NCBI RefSeq assembly: GCF_910592395.1
Contig: NC_088325.1
Coordinates: forward strand, 15,194,109 to 15,254,108
Direction of reading: 5' to 3'
Origin: Lineus longissimus
Taxonomy: Eukaryota > Nemertea > Pilidiophora > Heteronemertea > Lineidae
Length of the DNA: 60,000 nt
Shown: positions 12,199 through 24,251 of the stretch, piece by piece
How positions within the stretch are numbered: the stretch's first letter is position 1
Layout of the letters: each line of letters begins with the position of its first letter
Notes under the pieces: generated by a model
The model's input: the letters and a program-made list of their open reading frames with translations, nothing else
Database searches by the model: none
What the model was told of the DNA's origin: nothing
Made by a program: the position numbers and the translations under genes

Positions 12199-13596
12199 CT
12201 TCAGTGGTTCATCTTCTAAGGGAGGGAAGTGATATCGTAAAGCTCATGTTGCTCAGTTTGGAAATGACTTCTCGACTTGCTCGATGTTTCACTTGCGCGA
12301 ACTGTCTTAGACTTAAAACACGACGTGAGGGTGAAAAGTGACCTCGTGAATCGTATGGAGCCCGCTCTTTGGAAAAGAGTTTCGCAATGAGTGATGGAAT
12401 CTTTTGCTCGATTCAATTTGTGATAACACTGAATTTTATCAAATTTGCCAACTGTTGCCACTCACAGGACAGCTGTTGTTATTTTAAACATGGAAAGCGT
12501 GTTTGCGATGTGTCATGGCGGAATAATATATAACCATGTCAACCCGCATGACTTGGGCCCGCGTTTATGTCACACTTGAACAAACTGGGATGCCTATTTT
12601 ACTGAACAAAAAGAGTTGACTTGACTCACCACCTCGCAGTGTCTTCATTCACGATTCCAATATCAAAGATATAAATATGAAAGTAGCCTTGTTATTATTC
12701 CAGAAATACCATCATTAGTATTAATATTCCTTGACTTAATTCTGATGTAAACGTTTTAAATCACAAAAGAATCAAGGTTCCTTTTTCCGTAAAAAGGAAG
12801 CCACTCTCAAACTGCACGGAGTTCTACACGGCCACATACAGCATAGGCCTTGTCCACACAGGCATGTGTTCTGATATTGCCGATAATATCGAACGCCCAA
12901 CAGTCCAGGAATTCATCTCCTACACTACTTGATGGCAACAATTAACGAATCGACCAACTCTCGAACCAGTCCCAGCTGCCTCACGCCAATTGGTTTTTGA
13001 TGATATTTTATAAAGGGAAGGTGACCATTGTTCGAAGTCTAATTAAAATGTCTACTTTGTAAACCGATAAAGTGAATACATTAACAGCCACTGTGACTCC
13101 AGACTGATCGATATATATTTCTGGCCGGATCCATTTTCAATTGGTATATCATGTATATGATGCAGCTTTCCAAGCCTTTCCTGCGCTGATATGACGTCAG
13201 CGCCAGGTGTCAACACGTGACGTACTTCGTCGGTCGTGGCTCTTCGTTAGGGTTACGAAACTGATTACATGTTATATATATCATTCCCATCTTTTTTACT
13301 TGGTGTATTAAGCGTATAAACTGGCGACTAGGCCTATATGCATCTATTCACCATTCGTGTGTGACATGAAGAACGAACAAGTCATTTCCATAGAGCGGGC
13401 TACATACGATTCACAAAGTCACGTTTCACCCTTCGTGACAAGTGAATCATGACAAGAGACAACGTGAACCCTCTTGCCTTACTCGTAATTGCCTAATCAG
13501 TATGTCTATGCTTGTATCAATAGTCCATTAGGCTTCATACCTCGCCTTATTTGCAATCTCCTCCTGTGTTATTGAAACAGTCGACCTGCCACAGGC
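12199..13596. promoter_or_regulatory. Upstream region of the SLC37 gene with a CRE palindrome
   Basis: This lies upstream of the SLC37 start codon on the - strand. A perfect TGACGTCA (CREB/ATF site) lies at 13192-13199, followed within 30 bases by ACACGTGACGTA, an E-box joined to a CRE half-site. No coding exon was found. A non-coding first exon could lie here, but the transcription start cannot be fixed from sequence. The regulatory role is inferred from the motifs alone. Confidence 0.35.
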
Positions 13597-14145
13597 CTAG
13601 TGAACGACTTGGCGCGGGGCCGTCCGAGGTAGCTCAGGTACAACATCATTTTGTTGGTATTGATTGCACAGCTGCTTAGATACGCCGCAGGTGGAACAGG
13701 AAATCAAACAGAGGTTCAACAAACAAGGTGGTACATTGAGTTTCTCCTTATGTTTGCGGATCCGGTTCTGTTTAACTATTCTGCCTGTTGTTTGCCTTGA
13801 GTCTTTGGCGATGTGGATGTGAACATCCATCCATGTATGGATGTGCACATTATGTATACACAGCGATAAACAGCGATAAAACCATGGAAACTGGATAGAG
13901 ATACGATGTCTCATAAACGGCACATATCTTCTTTTCCTGGTGAGACAATGACCAACGCATTGACTGCCCAAGCCTTTAACGTCACTATAAACGTCTGTAC
14001 ACTCTGACAAGATGCCCCGCGAGATGGAAAGTTGGCTGCATGCGGTACCTCTCAAATAATCGCCCGTTATTTTCAAAACTGAGGAGAAGACTTCCCTCAA
14101 CACAGTACCAAATCTTTGCACGTCTTTCAAAAACAAAAACCACAT
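13597..14145 (-). other. 182-codon open reading frame of unknown status
   Basis: This is the longest uninterrupted ATG-to-stop frame in the window, lying downstream of the DTHD1-like gene on the same strand. The translation has no domain I recognise. It contains a repetitive HIHTWMDVHIHI stretch and many Cys residues without obvious spacing. It begins just after the likely poly(A) signal at 14170-14175. It may be chance, a lineage-specific gene, or an old insert. Splice sites around it are not persuasive. Confidence 0.2.
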
Positions 14146-14169
14146 GACAATCCCATGTAAACAAAATAC

Positions 14170-14175
14170 TTTATT
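14170..14175 (-). terminator. Candidate poly(A) signal of the DTHD1-like gene
   Basis: TTTATT on the + strand gives AATAAA on the - strand, about 1.1 kb downstream of the stop codon at 15317-15319. It would imply a long 3' UTR covering 14.2-15.3 kb, where no coding exon was seen. Confidence 0.35.
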
Positions 14176-15316
14176 TGCTAATTACGCAGACACGTCACAA
14201 CGTTCATTATCACATATCTACAAGATTAAAACAAACAATCATGTTTGTCGTTTTCTCTGTCTGTTTAATGTTTTCCTTTGTGGCGTCTAATGCGATGCCA
14301 CGATTGATATAACTTTGGGTGGTTTGGCGGCGCTCTAGCTCTGAACCACGTACCGCCAAACCATTACCAAAGAAAGTTATCAATTGAGATTATATTACAA
14401 GTAGCCATTGATTTGGCGTTGGCGTCCCCGTTCAGATCAAATGACAGGTTGGCGAAACCTGCTTCTTGTTTATAAGACAACGATCCTCTTGGTCCGGAGT
14501 AAGATATTTGATGCACCACTATGCTTTCGCCTCTTCTCCGCCAAATTCACTCACAGACAACTTCGTCATAAATGTACTGAAAGGCACACCGGATTACCGT
14601 CCTAGTAAGCGAGGACGATTCCTATGAATATCATTTATCTAGTCCAGTAAGTACAGTACAAAGCCTCACCAATTGTCTTTTGACCCCAATCGCCAAAACT
14701 TCAGAGAAACTGGAGCCTATTTCGTTTATAATTTGAGCAGAAGTGTCCACCAAAGAGACAAGAGATATCTAAAGTAATAATCCTACGGGCTACCACTGCC
14801 TGTTAATGATTATCAGCGAACTACTCATTGTTTATCGAAACTCCTCACAACCGTATATATATATATGTAGTCGTCGGACCTTTTTACCCAATCTTAAGCA
14901 GAAATATCCACAAAGCAGTCTAGAACGACCAAGAGAACCTCTTTAACACAGCTTGCCAATCATCATCCACGCTTTGATATGTAGCTTCACAACAGCAAGG
15001 CGCCATTATAGACCCTATCTCAGGCACTTTAACTTTCATCACAGCCATAATCTACGCTTTCCCGTAACCCGTCAGTTTCCTTGAGCAGTTTTTTCCAGCC
15101 ACATACATTCGTTTAATACTTGAGTCGAGAGGCCGCCCAGGGTTAATTCCAGCCTTACGCATAACGGCTACTGTATTGCCTGTGACCAAAGCAGCGGCAA
15201 TTCCACATTGCATTTTCCTTACCATTTACTAATGCACATAATTTATACCACTGTCAAGCTGGTATCATAGAGCCCGTTATTCTACTTTGAGTAGAGATGC
15301 TCAACCAAAAAACCAC

Positions 15317-18300
15317 CTAATATTTGAAACAGTCTGATGATAGCTCCACCCCCTGCCGATGCCGGTCCATGATCACGGCAGCCACATCGAATCGGCCCAT
15401 TTCCTTAAGAGCCGACACCAGTTGTTCGACTTGTAGCGCCTTGTCTCCCTTGTATAACCGCTTCCAATGAAGGAGGACCTTGTACGTGACGTCTACCAGG
15501 CTCATGCCGTTTGAGAGTGAGTCGAAACCTAGAGGGAGGAAAGATAAATTAGTTGACAAGAACATAAAACTGCAAATACATGTATGGAAAGTATCAGGTA
15601 AACAGAGTCAGAGATGTTGATATGTGTATTTCGGGATCAGTGATGTCCTAAGTTGTTATTAAGAGGTAAGGGATGTGTTTCAATTCAGGCGTTGGCAATG
15701 TGCCTTCATTCACTTCCCAATCATACTTCCTTGAATCAAAGGCAAGATTCGCATCTAGCAGTATACAGAAACTTCCCCGATCAAGGTTAAAGCAAATGGA
15801 CTATGAATGTGTACAGCAGACTTACCTATTCCTGTAATGGTTGAGTCCGGGAGGTTCAGGTGAACAGCTAGTGTTAAGCCTTGTTCAACCTCACGAGAGA
15901 GGATCTGTAAACTACGCCCGGACAATACCTTAGCTTCTCTCGATACTGAAACAAGAGAACGTAGACGATGAACTAACAACTTTCCATGCGATAAAGAGAC
16001 TTACAGAGAGAAATGGAGCCAATGTGCTGAGGACACGAAGGCCAACCGTTTACGAAAGAGTGCGATGATATCAAGTTGGGGACTTCCACCCGAACTGCTA
16101 ACAGGCAGCACTTGTTTGGCACGGGACTCATAAAAAACTCATTTCCTACAAGACTGTCCTAACCTTGATGCCTTTGGGAGAGACATCTGGCCAGAAAGCA
16201 CAACACTTCTAAGCTGTAGCATGTTGCATCTTTATGGGACAAGGACATCCTAAGCTATACAGTCAACGTGGAACCAGTGCAGCTGTCACCCCCCCCCCCC
16301 CCCCCGCCCCCTTTGGAAAAACTGTCCTCCCTATTCATGGTTGTGACCATACCGTCAGTCCTTTGTCACCGGACACTCCATCTAAGGACGTTTATTTATA
16401 ACTTTTACCCAGAAGGCAAGCCTGTCTTCAGTTAGTAACGCGATGAAAGAAGCAACCCCTTGATTAAAACATACTGTAAAGACATCAAAGAAATTCTGAA
16501 ATCACTTACTCCTTATCACAGGTCTGGTGGGCTTTGTCAATCTTGTGAACTGCGGCGAGGTGAAGGTCTTATACTTGACAGGCTTTGGTTGGGTCGGCTG
16601 TGCAGGATCCACGATCACCACCGAAGGCAGCTTCGGTTTCTCCTTTTCCGGTTCTGGCTCAACGTACTCTGGCTTCAAGTATTCCATGAAATCCTCCTCG
16701 GAAAACTGTACATTATACTTCCTTAGCAACCGTTTCTGTTCAGAGTCATTCGAAAAACATGAGATCGTACCGGTAAATGTTTTCGTTTCGGTTTCGGCAA
16801 CACCATTTTCCAGTCCGTTTTCTATATTCTCCTTATTCTCCTTCGTTTCTTTTTCATTCACTTCCCCGTTCTGCTTTTCTATGACACCATTGACTTTATT
16901 TTTATCCTTGTCCCAATGCCAGCCTGCCGGCGGTGCAGGAACAACGTCGAAATACGTGTAATTGTCTGTTAATTTTTCGTGAAATTGTAAAACTAATCTG
17001 TCATCCGGTGTGGAATCGGCTAACTTGAAGTCACCAGTAATCCCTATGTTATACGTGGAGCCGTTGTGTAAATTCAGCAGCTTCAGTTCTGGGTCTTCTT
17101 TCTTTTGTTCTTTGGCGGCCCGTCGCCTGCCGTAACCTCGGGTGTTGGAGAGATCCTCCACGGGTTTCTCTGTCAGGTCCAGCTTCTCAATGAATGACCA
17201 CCCCGCTTCTTTGCGCTCCTGTAAGAAATGATACAGTTTGTATTCATGGTGGGGAGATGAACAATCAAGTCACTTCTCACATTGGTTTATGGCAATCATT
17301 CATTTGTCGATGAATGTTGTTAACAGTATTTTCTTGTAAACAACTTAACACGTAGGGAAACTAGGTCAAAGTATGTGTAGACTGGCCCTTATACTACTGA
17401 GATGTAGAGAAGTTGCCACAGTATGGATAAGCAGCCAACAGACGTAGGGTTGGCCGTTGTGGAGACGTCGTGTAACAAACAGAACACCAATGGTTCATAA
17501 CTTAATTCGTGAGTGGTATATACCTGTGTAATGATCTCAGCGTATTCTTTGTCCACGACATCGAACATCATCCGCCAATGTTTCTTCTCTTTGTACACGA
17601 ATGTGAGTATCTCGCCCTTGATCTTTAAGTTCTGTTCTTCTATGAATGGCAAAGCGAACTTCAAGCGGTGTTTTGGTAGCCCTGGCTTGGTTTGGACGAG
17701 TATAAATCTAGAGATGAAAGGGAGAGAACATGATGAAATGCTTAATAAGTTACGGAATACGTGTGTACTTTGAGAAGAAAGACATAATGAAGGACAAGAA
17801 GCAGCAAAGAAGGAAAACGAACACTTACTTTCCTAAACATTTCACATCGAACTGCACAGTCGTTCTAGTGAACTTCAGAGGCGTTTCAATGAGTGTCCAT
17901 CCCTCCGCCTCTGTCTTGTGTAGCACGCATAGATTTTCTAAGTCAATCTGTTTGGCTTTCCCCGTCTCCAGCTCTACCTCTTCTTCATGCTCATGGTCGC
18001 CATCTTCCCCTACTTCCGTCTCTTGTTTCTGACTGGGTAATGGCTCATCTTCTCCTACCAACACCAGGGGGAGTTTGATGGACGCTGCTCGCTTGAAGGT
18101 CATTGCCTCGTTTTCGGGGAATGAGATGTCGTAAAAGTTTGAGGCGGCGACCACGTCGAAGCATTCATTGCCATGGTCTCGTTGTGTGATTTCAATTTTC
18201 TCTTGTGTGACCTTGTGAATCTGTAATAAATTACATTGTTGACTAGTACTGTCAGTTATTTTTGAGATGAGCAACATATCCAACTTATAAGACCTTCGAC

Positions 18301-21300
18301 AAGAGGTGGCGCTTTGCGAGCTAGCCCAGGCAAACAGCTTTACCTGGCAAGCATTCACTCGATGAAATGCTTTAGGCCTACCACCGTCTCACTTTGTTTG
18401 CTCGGCACTCTGCCTTCAAACCAGTGAGACGGATGCCTGCTAATGGAAACTACTAACAAAAAAAATAGCTTTGACTCTGTGAAGTCTTGTTACTTACCCT
18501 TATTTCACATCTGACTGTTCGGTCAACCGCCCTCTTCGGGAACCGTAGTGATATGTACCGGTTGATTCTGGCACTGTACAGGCAGCCATTTTGTGTGAGC
18601 TCGAATTTCTCTGCCTTTGGTGTTGACGTCACTGCGAACACTCCCAGCGATTTGGTCTCGAATGTGACCATCTTTGTTTTAGCCTGAAATAATTTAGTAG
18701 ATATTCAGGTTCAATTGCCTCTACGCTGCCGCTTGCACTGATATCTAACATCACTTTGCTCCGAATGCTGTTGTAGGCTATACCCAAGCCTTGCCCGATA
18801 GGCTACGGACGGCTTTTTTATGCGTTCAGCGTGTCATTGTCAGATAGTTCACTGCAGTTTCAACGCGAAACATTCTGTTCTTTGTTTGCCTGATATCACG
18901 GAAATTGTTGGTTGCCCAATACTTACATTATAGACATAGTTATCGAGGGTGACCCAATCCTGGTCCCCAGATTTCTTCACCTTCAACCTCATCTCAAACA
19001 AATCCAGATTCTCGTCATAGACTGGAAACTCCACGGTCAACAACTTGTCGAACTCATAGTTTCTGGCCACGAAGAGGAACACCTGTGGAAAGAAATATTA
19101 TCAGAATGGTAGTGTCGATATTTTTGTCAACTAACGAAAATGCTCGTGACGAATGCTATTGCTATGGCTGCTTACCTCGCTAAGTAATTTCTCTGTGTCC
19201 CGTAACTGTGGTGCATGAAGGTGCCGCTCGCAAGGTGAGATCATCTTGGCTATGAGGTTGTCCTTCTTCCCGAAGAGTCCCGGGGGTACTTTGATGCTTC
19301 CACCCCAAGGGAAGACAGAGGTGCAGCCTTTTCTGCCCGGGGCCACATCCATGATCATCCTGGAAAGGTAAATAGGGATTGTGGTTTAACTGGCGATGAA
19401 ATGCGAAAACTGAATGGCTGATTCCGGTCACCACTTCACCTGATACACTCGACCCGGCCTGATAAGCTATCTGACCGTAGGTCGAGAGCTCTCAGTCAGG
19501 AGAGTGTGATTTATGGATCAGACACGAATGTCGTGTTTTAATATATCATTTACCACGAATATCCATAGAAATTCCAAGAAAGTGACAATTAAAAGGCCGT
19601 CTTTCTCATTTCGACAAAAACCTCTCGATGACGTGAATAAGTCAAGAAAGACGTCTTTTCGATTTGATGGCGTCGCGACCTCACGACATCTTCGTGACGA
19701 TTCGCGACCGTCGAACGTTTTGTCGTAACAAAGGACAACAATGAAATTGACGCAAAGGATACGAAAGTTAAGAGGAGGATGGTTAAGAAGGGACTGAGAA
19801 TATCGAAATTGGCCACCTCGATAGAAAAGTGGGCAGTCAGTTTCAATCACGTAAATACCTCCATTGCGTGTAGGCAACGCCTGAAGAGTATCCCTTAAAG
19901 AGTTTATCGTACTTGAACCACATTGTGAAAGACTGTTGGACCACCGGCTGTTATGTTGCCGAAGCTACAGACGAAGAACTATCAACAAATTACAGAGAAT
20001 CACTTTAAGAATATGCTTTCGAAACTAATCGCCTCTTTCTCTATAAATACAAAATCCACCGTTTCAGAATATCTGATATCACCATGAACATCACATCGAA
20101 CTATTAGTTTTTTTCAGAAGTGCTGATACTTTCCCGGGCCGGCTGCTATAAGTATCGCCACAATGACGTAGAACAGTTACTTCATAAGTTACTTCCTTGA
20201 TGACAGCTTGACTACGAGTACAAGTTACCAATTGATAATATCAGGGGTTCATTTTATGTGTCAGCTAAAGGGGGTACATCCTATAATGGCTTGGAAATGA
20301 CGTCAAATGGGTCCCTTAATACGCAGAATTGATTCATCAATGATGACTATAGGTTGTCTCAAAGCAGATATAAAACGTACATTAATAGTTTAAACAGTTA
20401 ACAATTCGCAGAAATTTGCCTAATTTGAGTTTCGACTCAGTGTTTGCGGATCCAATATACAACCAGAAATAGAAATCGCGAACTTCCGTCAAATTGTGCA
20501 TACGGAACAAATATTTAAAAGGTTGTTTGGGGTTGTGTACACTGCTTTGTATAGTATTTCTATATCCTGTTGAATGTTTTGCTTGTTATACCAGTCATAA
20601 CTTCTAGTAAGTGGCAAAGGCGTATTTTAAGTTGATGTTCTTTGAGTGGTAAGAGGTCGTAGGTTCGACACCATCGCTCTACGGCGCGAAGATTTGGCAT
20701 GCTGAGCATCGCATAGGCCTACACTCTAAAAAGGGCTCTTTAACGGTGCTTCAGAGAACCCTGGGGTGCTTAGGGGTTCTGCCAAGATCTATGGGGTGCT
20801 ACACCTCTTCTGAAACGTCGACAGGGTGCTTCCTAGTACCCTCAGTCTTGTCCATGTTCCACGTTAAACCTTATCTAAGGAAAGGTTCCATATTGAACCT
20901 TGAAGTTCGACATGACACCTCCAGCAACAAAAAGGTGCTCCGTGGCACCTTCTTCACTGGTCATCGCAGGTAGGCCTGTCTGCACCAAAGATCGCAGCAA
21001 CCTGGGGGCAATACTGACCCTAGCGATTCCCGGCTTGATATCGGTTTCATTCATCAGATTCTCGTTGCGGTCATCTTCGATGACCACCGCGAGCGAGCCA
21101 TAACCAGGATATGCATTCGCTAAAGATAGGTCCCGGGCAGACGGTCAAGTGATAGATATATATAGGTCTTCTAAAATTACACTCAGCCAGAAATTTAGAT
21201 CAGATTCGCCTCAGTCAACCAAACATGATAAATATGTTTACATTTAATTGATTTTCACAAGTTTCTGATTGACACAATTTGGAGACCGCGCTCAAGTAGG

Positions 21301-24251
21301 CCTATTACACGGAAATCAACCAATAAGTGGAAAACAAATGTCGAAGCTCTCAACACAAATCAATGACTTTCATGCTTAACACCACTCGTTACAATGGAGT
21401 ATTGACACGTTACTGCCCAGTATTTACCATGCATTACTATAATGGATTAGAAAACAAAAGCTGCAAAAAACATCCAATAAGTTGGATTAAGTGTAATATT
21501 ATGCATATTGTATTCAATCGACGTTGAGTGACGAACAGAGTGGTCCATATCACTTTCTTGGTTTTTTAAAAAGTGTTCATGTAATCTGTGTTGTTTGTTT
21601 GTACTGGTTGCCATGATACGGCTGTTAATGAAAGACGAAAGTCGATTGGTAATCGGTAATGCAGAATGGACAAGGAAGTAAATGACGGCTTGGCAAACAT
21701 GATACACAATGTTGAATAAAAGAAAGCGAGTTTGACTCGCCATCCATAAAAGACAGAGTGTATTGCGCAATGACAGGGTTTCCCCTTTATGGAGTTGATG
21801 AAAGCAACTGTCTTCCAAAGCCTACTTTTTCGCCCCTGAGAATACCGCAATGTGTGTTTTTCACTACATGCCAATATCCTATGTTATAGCAGTTAGCTTC
21901 AAGTTTATATCAGATATGAAACCATTGAATTGGCATTTGTGCTGGTGTCAGAGAGGCCAATTTATGTCAGGTCAGCATTCTTGTGGGAATTATGATCTCT
22001 CGAATGCAATATTGTGTCAATTGAATTTGAATTGATATCATATCCCGATAGGCATAAATAATATATGATGGTTATCACGAGCTAACCCCTGACAAATCTT
22101 TTGCAATTTTCAAACTTGTACTTTGATTGATTGATCGTAGATCAATGAATATGACAGTATTTATTTCATTTGACGTCATCAACTGCCATAATTTAAATCA
22201 AAATGACAAGAGAGTGAAGTTTGCGGTGCGTTCCTTTCAAAATGGCAATTTGTGTGTTTGAAAGCTGACCAGTCATGTAAGCAGAAAGCTGATGGTTTAT
22301 TGATCGAAATATTATTTATGCCATGGACATGCATAGCACACTCTTAGTCAATACCGTTTTTGATTAGGCAAATATCATTTATAAAATAATACATAACACA
22401 CCATAAAAAACATGCCTAATGCTCGAGAACCAGATCACAAAGTCTAATGCGATAAGGCACCTCATCATCATAACTGAGAGATTCTGATTGTGATCGGAGA
22501 ACGAGAGCGAGAATCAGGTGAACTGTTTCCCCTGGTTGACGTCATCAAGTCGATTGTTGCTCTACCTTTTCGGGTTCAAGACATCTGGCAGACTACATGT
22601 CCAAAATAAGAACAATAACAAGAAACGGGTGCACTTTATCGAATATCTATTTCAAGCTGACTTGAACACAACAAACAATGTTCGTGTCACCGACAAGGAA
22701 GTCCAAATTGAGACATCGACGATGGTGCCATGATTTGTACGATTTTAGTCTAAAATTGGGAGTTCACTCAGTTGGCAGTGCCGGGTGACAATGGGCGAGG
22801 TTTGTGTGACATCAAAACCCATAGCCCCTGGCCCCACCTCCCGGGTATGATTAGAATCTACCTACTTATCATGCCACTTGAGTATTTGGTCGAAGTTATC
22901 CTGTTGTTTATCGTCATCCAAGGCCTGATATTTACGCAAGGCCCGCAGCTGCTCTTCAAACAGCTTGTTGCGCTTTTTGATAAAGTCGGCCGAAAACTGG
23001 TAGATGTCCACTGATCCCTTGACCATGTCTTGAGAGAGCTCGATTAGTGTTCTGGGATGCATCCCGATGTTAGATCCGAGATTTAACTTTGGCATCAGAA
23101 CGATATCTGTGATCTGGGCAATTTGTAGGTTTTTGCTGTTTTGAATGATCGGGCAGGGGATAATATTATGGCCTTTTATCCGAATGATACTTTCATGAAC
23201 AGCACAGAGTTAATTTCCATGAATTCCCATTTCTATAGCGAAATGGAAATCGGTGATAATCCAATCGAAAGATGCGTTGTCCGAAAATAGATCACTTTGA
23301 TATGACTCACTGATAGAAAAGTTGCCGTGTACGGCTGTTTACTGATTGTGTCTATGAGCAAGGCCAGGTAATCCTTTATATCCCTCTTCTAGAACGAAAA
23401 GGGAGTCGGTAAAATCCCAAACGAAGATCTACTTGTCCGAAAATGGAGCACTCTTATCAAATATCGGATAGAAGGATGGCCGATACTCTCGCGGACACTG
23501 ATTATTTTGAAATGAGAATGGAGTGATATGTTTCCTTGCTGCCAATGGCTCCTACGACGTCATGGGAGGTCAATCGTTCCCAGAAGCTAAGGTGCGAAAA
23601 ATAAGGGGTATTTTGGAAAATTCGCCAATGTAGGCCTATATATGTTCGCAATTATGCATTATTTTCTGTTTTTCACACCGAAGTCTGAGTACGTTTTCCT
23701 TGTCGGTGTAATGTTTATGTCTAGTGAATGTTCTGATACATGTATTAACACGTTCGAAACTGGCGAAATAGGCCTATGATCCTTTTAGATGAAGGTATAT
23801 GTAGAGCAAAACGTATTTGCATGTAGGTCTATTTAGTACGATATCATCTGTTTTTTAGTTTTTAGACACTACTCGAAACGACCTCGCGTGATCAGTCAGG
23901 TAGGACAAACATCGGTCAGCAACAGAACACTTTGCTGTCATAAGCAAGATTGGCCGAGACAAACTTCCGGAACTACAGGCAGGTGGTATGCCAATACACT
24001 GTCCTTGTTAGGTGCGACTGAGCCAATACCCTTTGTAACACGCACAGTACAGTTAGTTAGAATGTTTAGCACCTTTCCCAGACCAAGAGAAAGGTGCACT
24101 TTCCACCCCAACCCTCCACCCCCGCCGCAGGCCGAATTTGTAGGACTTACTTCAGACATAAAAATATATGGTTTGAAATAAGTAAGACATGAAGCTGAGA
24201 CATGAATACATACCTTTCAATATATTTGATCGATTTTGTAGTGATAGCCAT
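15317..24251 (-). CDS. DTHD1: ZU5-ZU5-UPA-Death domain protein, DTHD1-like
   Basis: Exons in transcript order: 24214-24251 (start, MAITTKSIKYIE), 22866-23135, [one unresolved link], 20899-21119, 19859-19932, 19176-19359, 18927-19082, 18498-18683, 17829-18220, 17524-17707, 16510-17218, 15826-15945, 15317-15528 (stop TAG). All phases match except across the link, so at least about 915 aa. The N-terminal part is helical and charged. ZU5-1 includes GGSIKVPPGLFGKKDNLIAK and LLTVEFPVYDENLDLFEMRL. ZU5-2 includes KSLGVFAVTSTPKAEKFELT. Next come a UPA-like region ending GWHWDKDKN, an acidic Glu/Asn-rich linker, and a Death domain in the last two exons (SLQILSREVEQGLTLAVHLN, then LVDVTYKVLLHWKRLYKGDK). 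Order and lack of ankyrin or leucine-rich repeats fit DTHD1 better than ankyrins, PIDD1 or UNC5. It is probably a cytoplasmic scaffold; its function is poorly known. The HFS autocleavage motif of PIDD1/UNC5CL is absent. Confidence 0.8.
20719..20898. repeat. Probable dispersed repeat in an intron of the DTHD1-like gene
   Basis: The segment starts ACACTCTAAAAAGGGCTCTT, a word like the ends of short non-autonomous DNA elements in fish and invertebrates. It then repeats GGTGCTT/GGTGCTA-type words (ACGGTGCTTCAGAGAACCCT, GGGGTGCTTAGG, GGGGTGCTACACC, AGGGTGCTTCC) and a short inverted pair, AAAGGTTCCATATTGAACCTT. It abuts the donor of the exon at 20899-21119. The family is not identified and no target-site duplication was found. 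Confidence 0.4.

Noticed and set aside
15317-19359. Assignment of the ZU5/Death gene to PIDD1, UNC5 or ankyrin
   Set aside because: There are no leucine-rich, immunoglobulin/thrombospondin or ankyrin repeats in the upstream exons, and the HFS cleavage motif is absent. The order and linker fit DTHD1 better.
20640-20690. tRNA-like box B (GGTTCGACACC), and a similar word near 24,555
   Set aside because: No full cloverleaf can be drawn around either word, and box A is not at the right distance. At most these are old tRNA-derived fragments.
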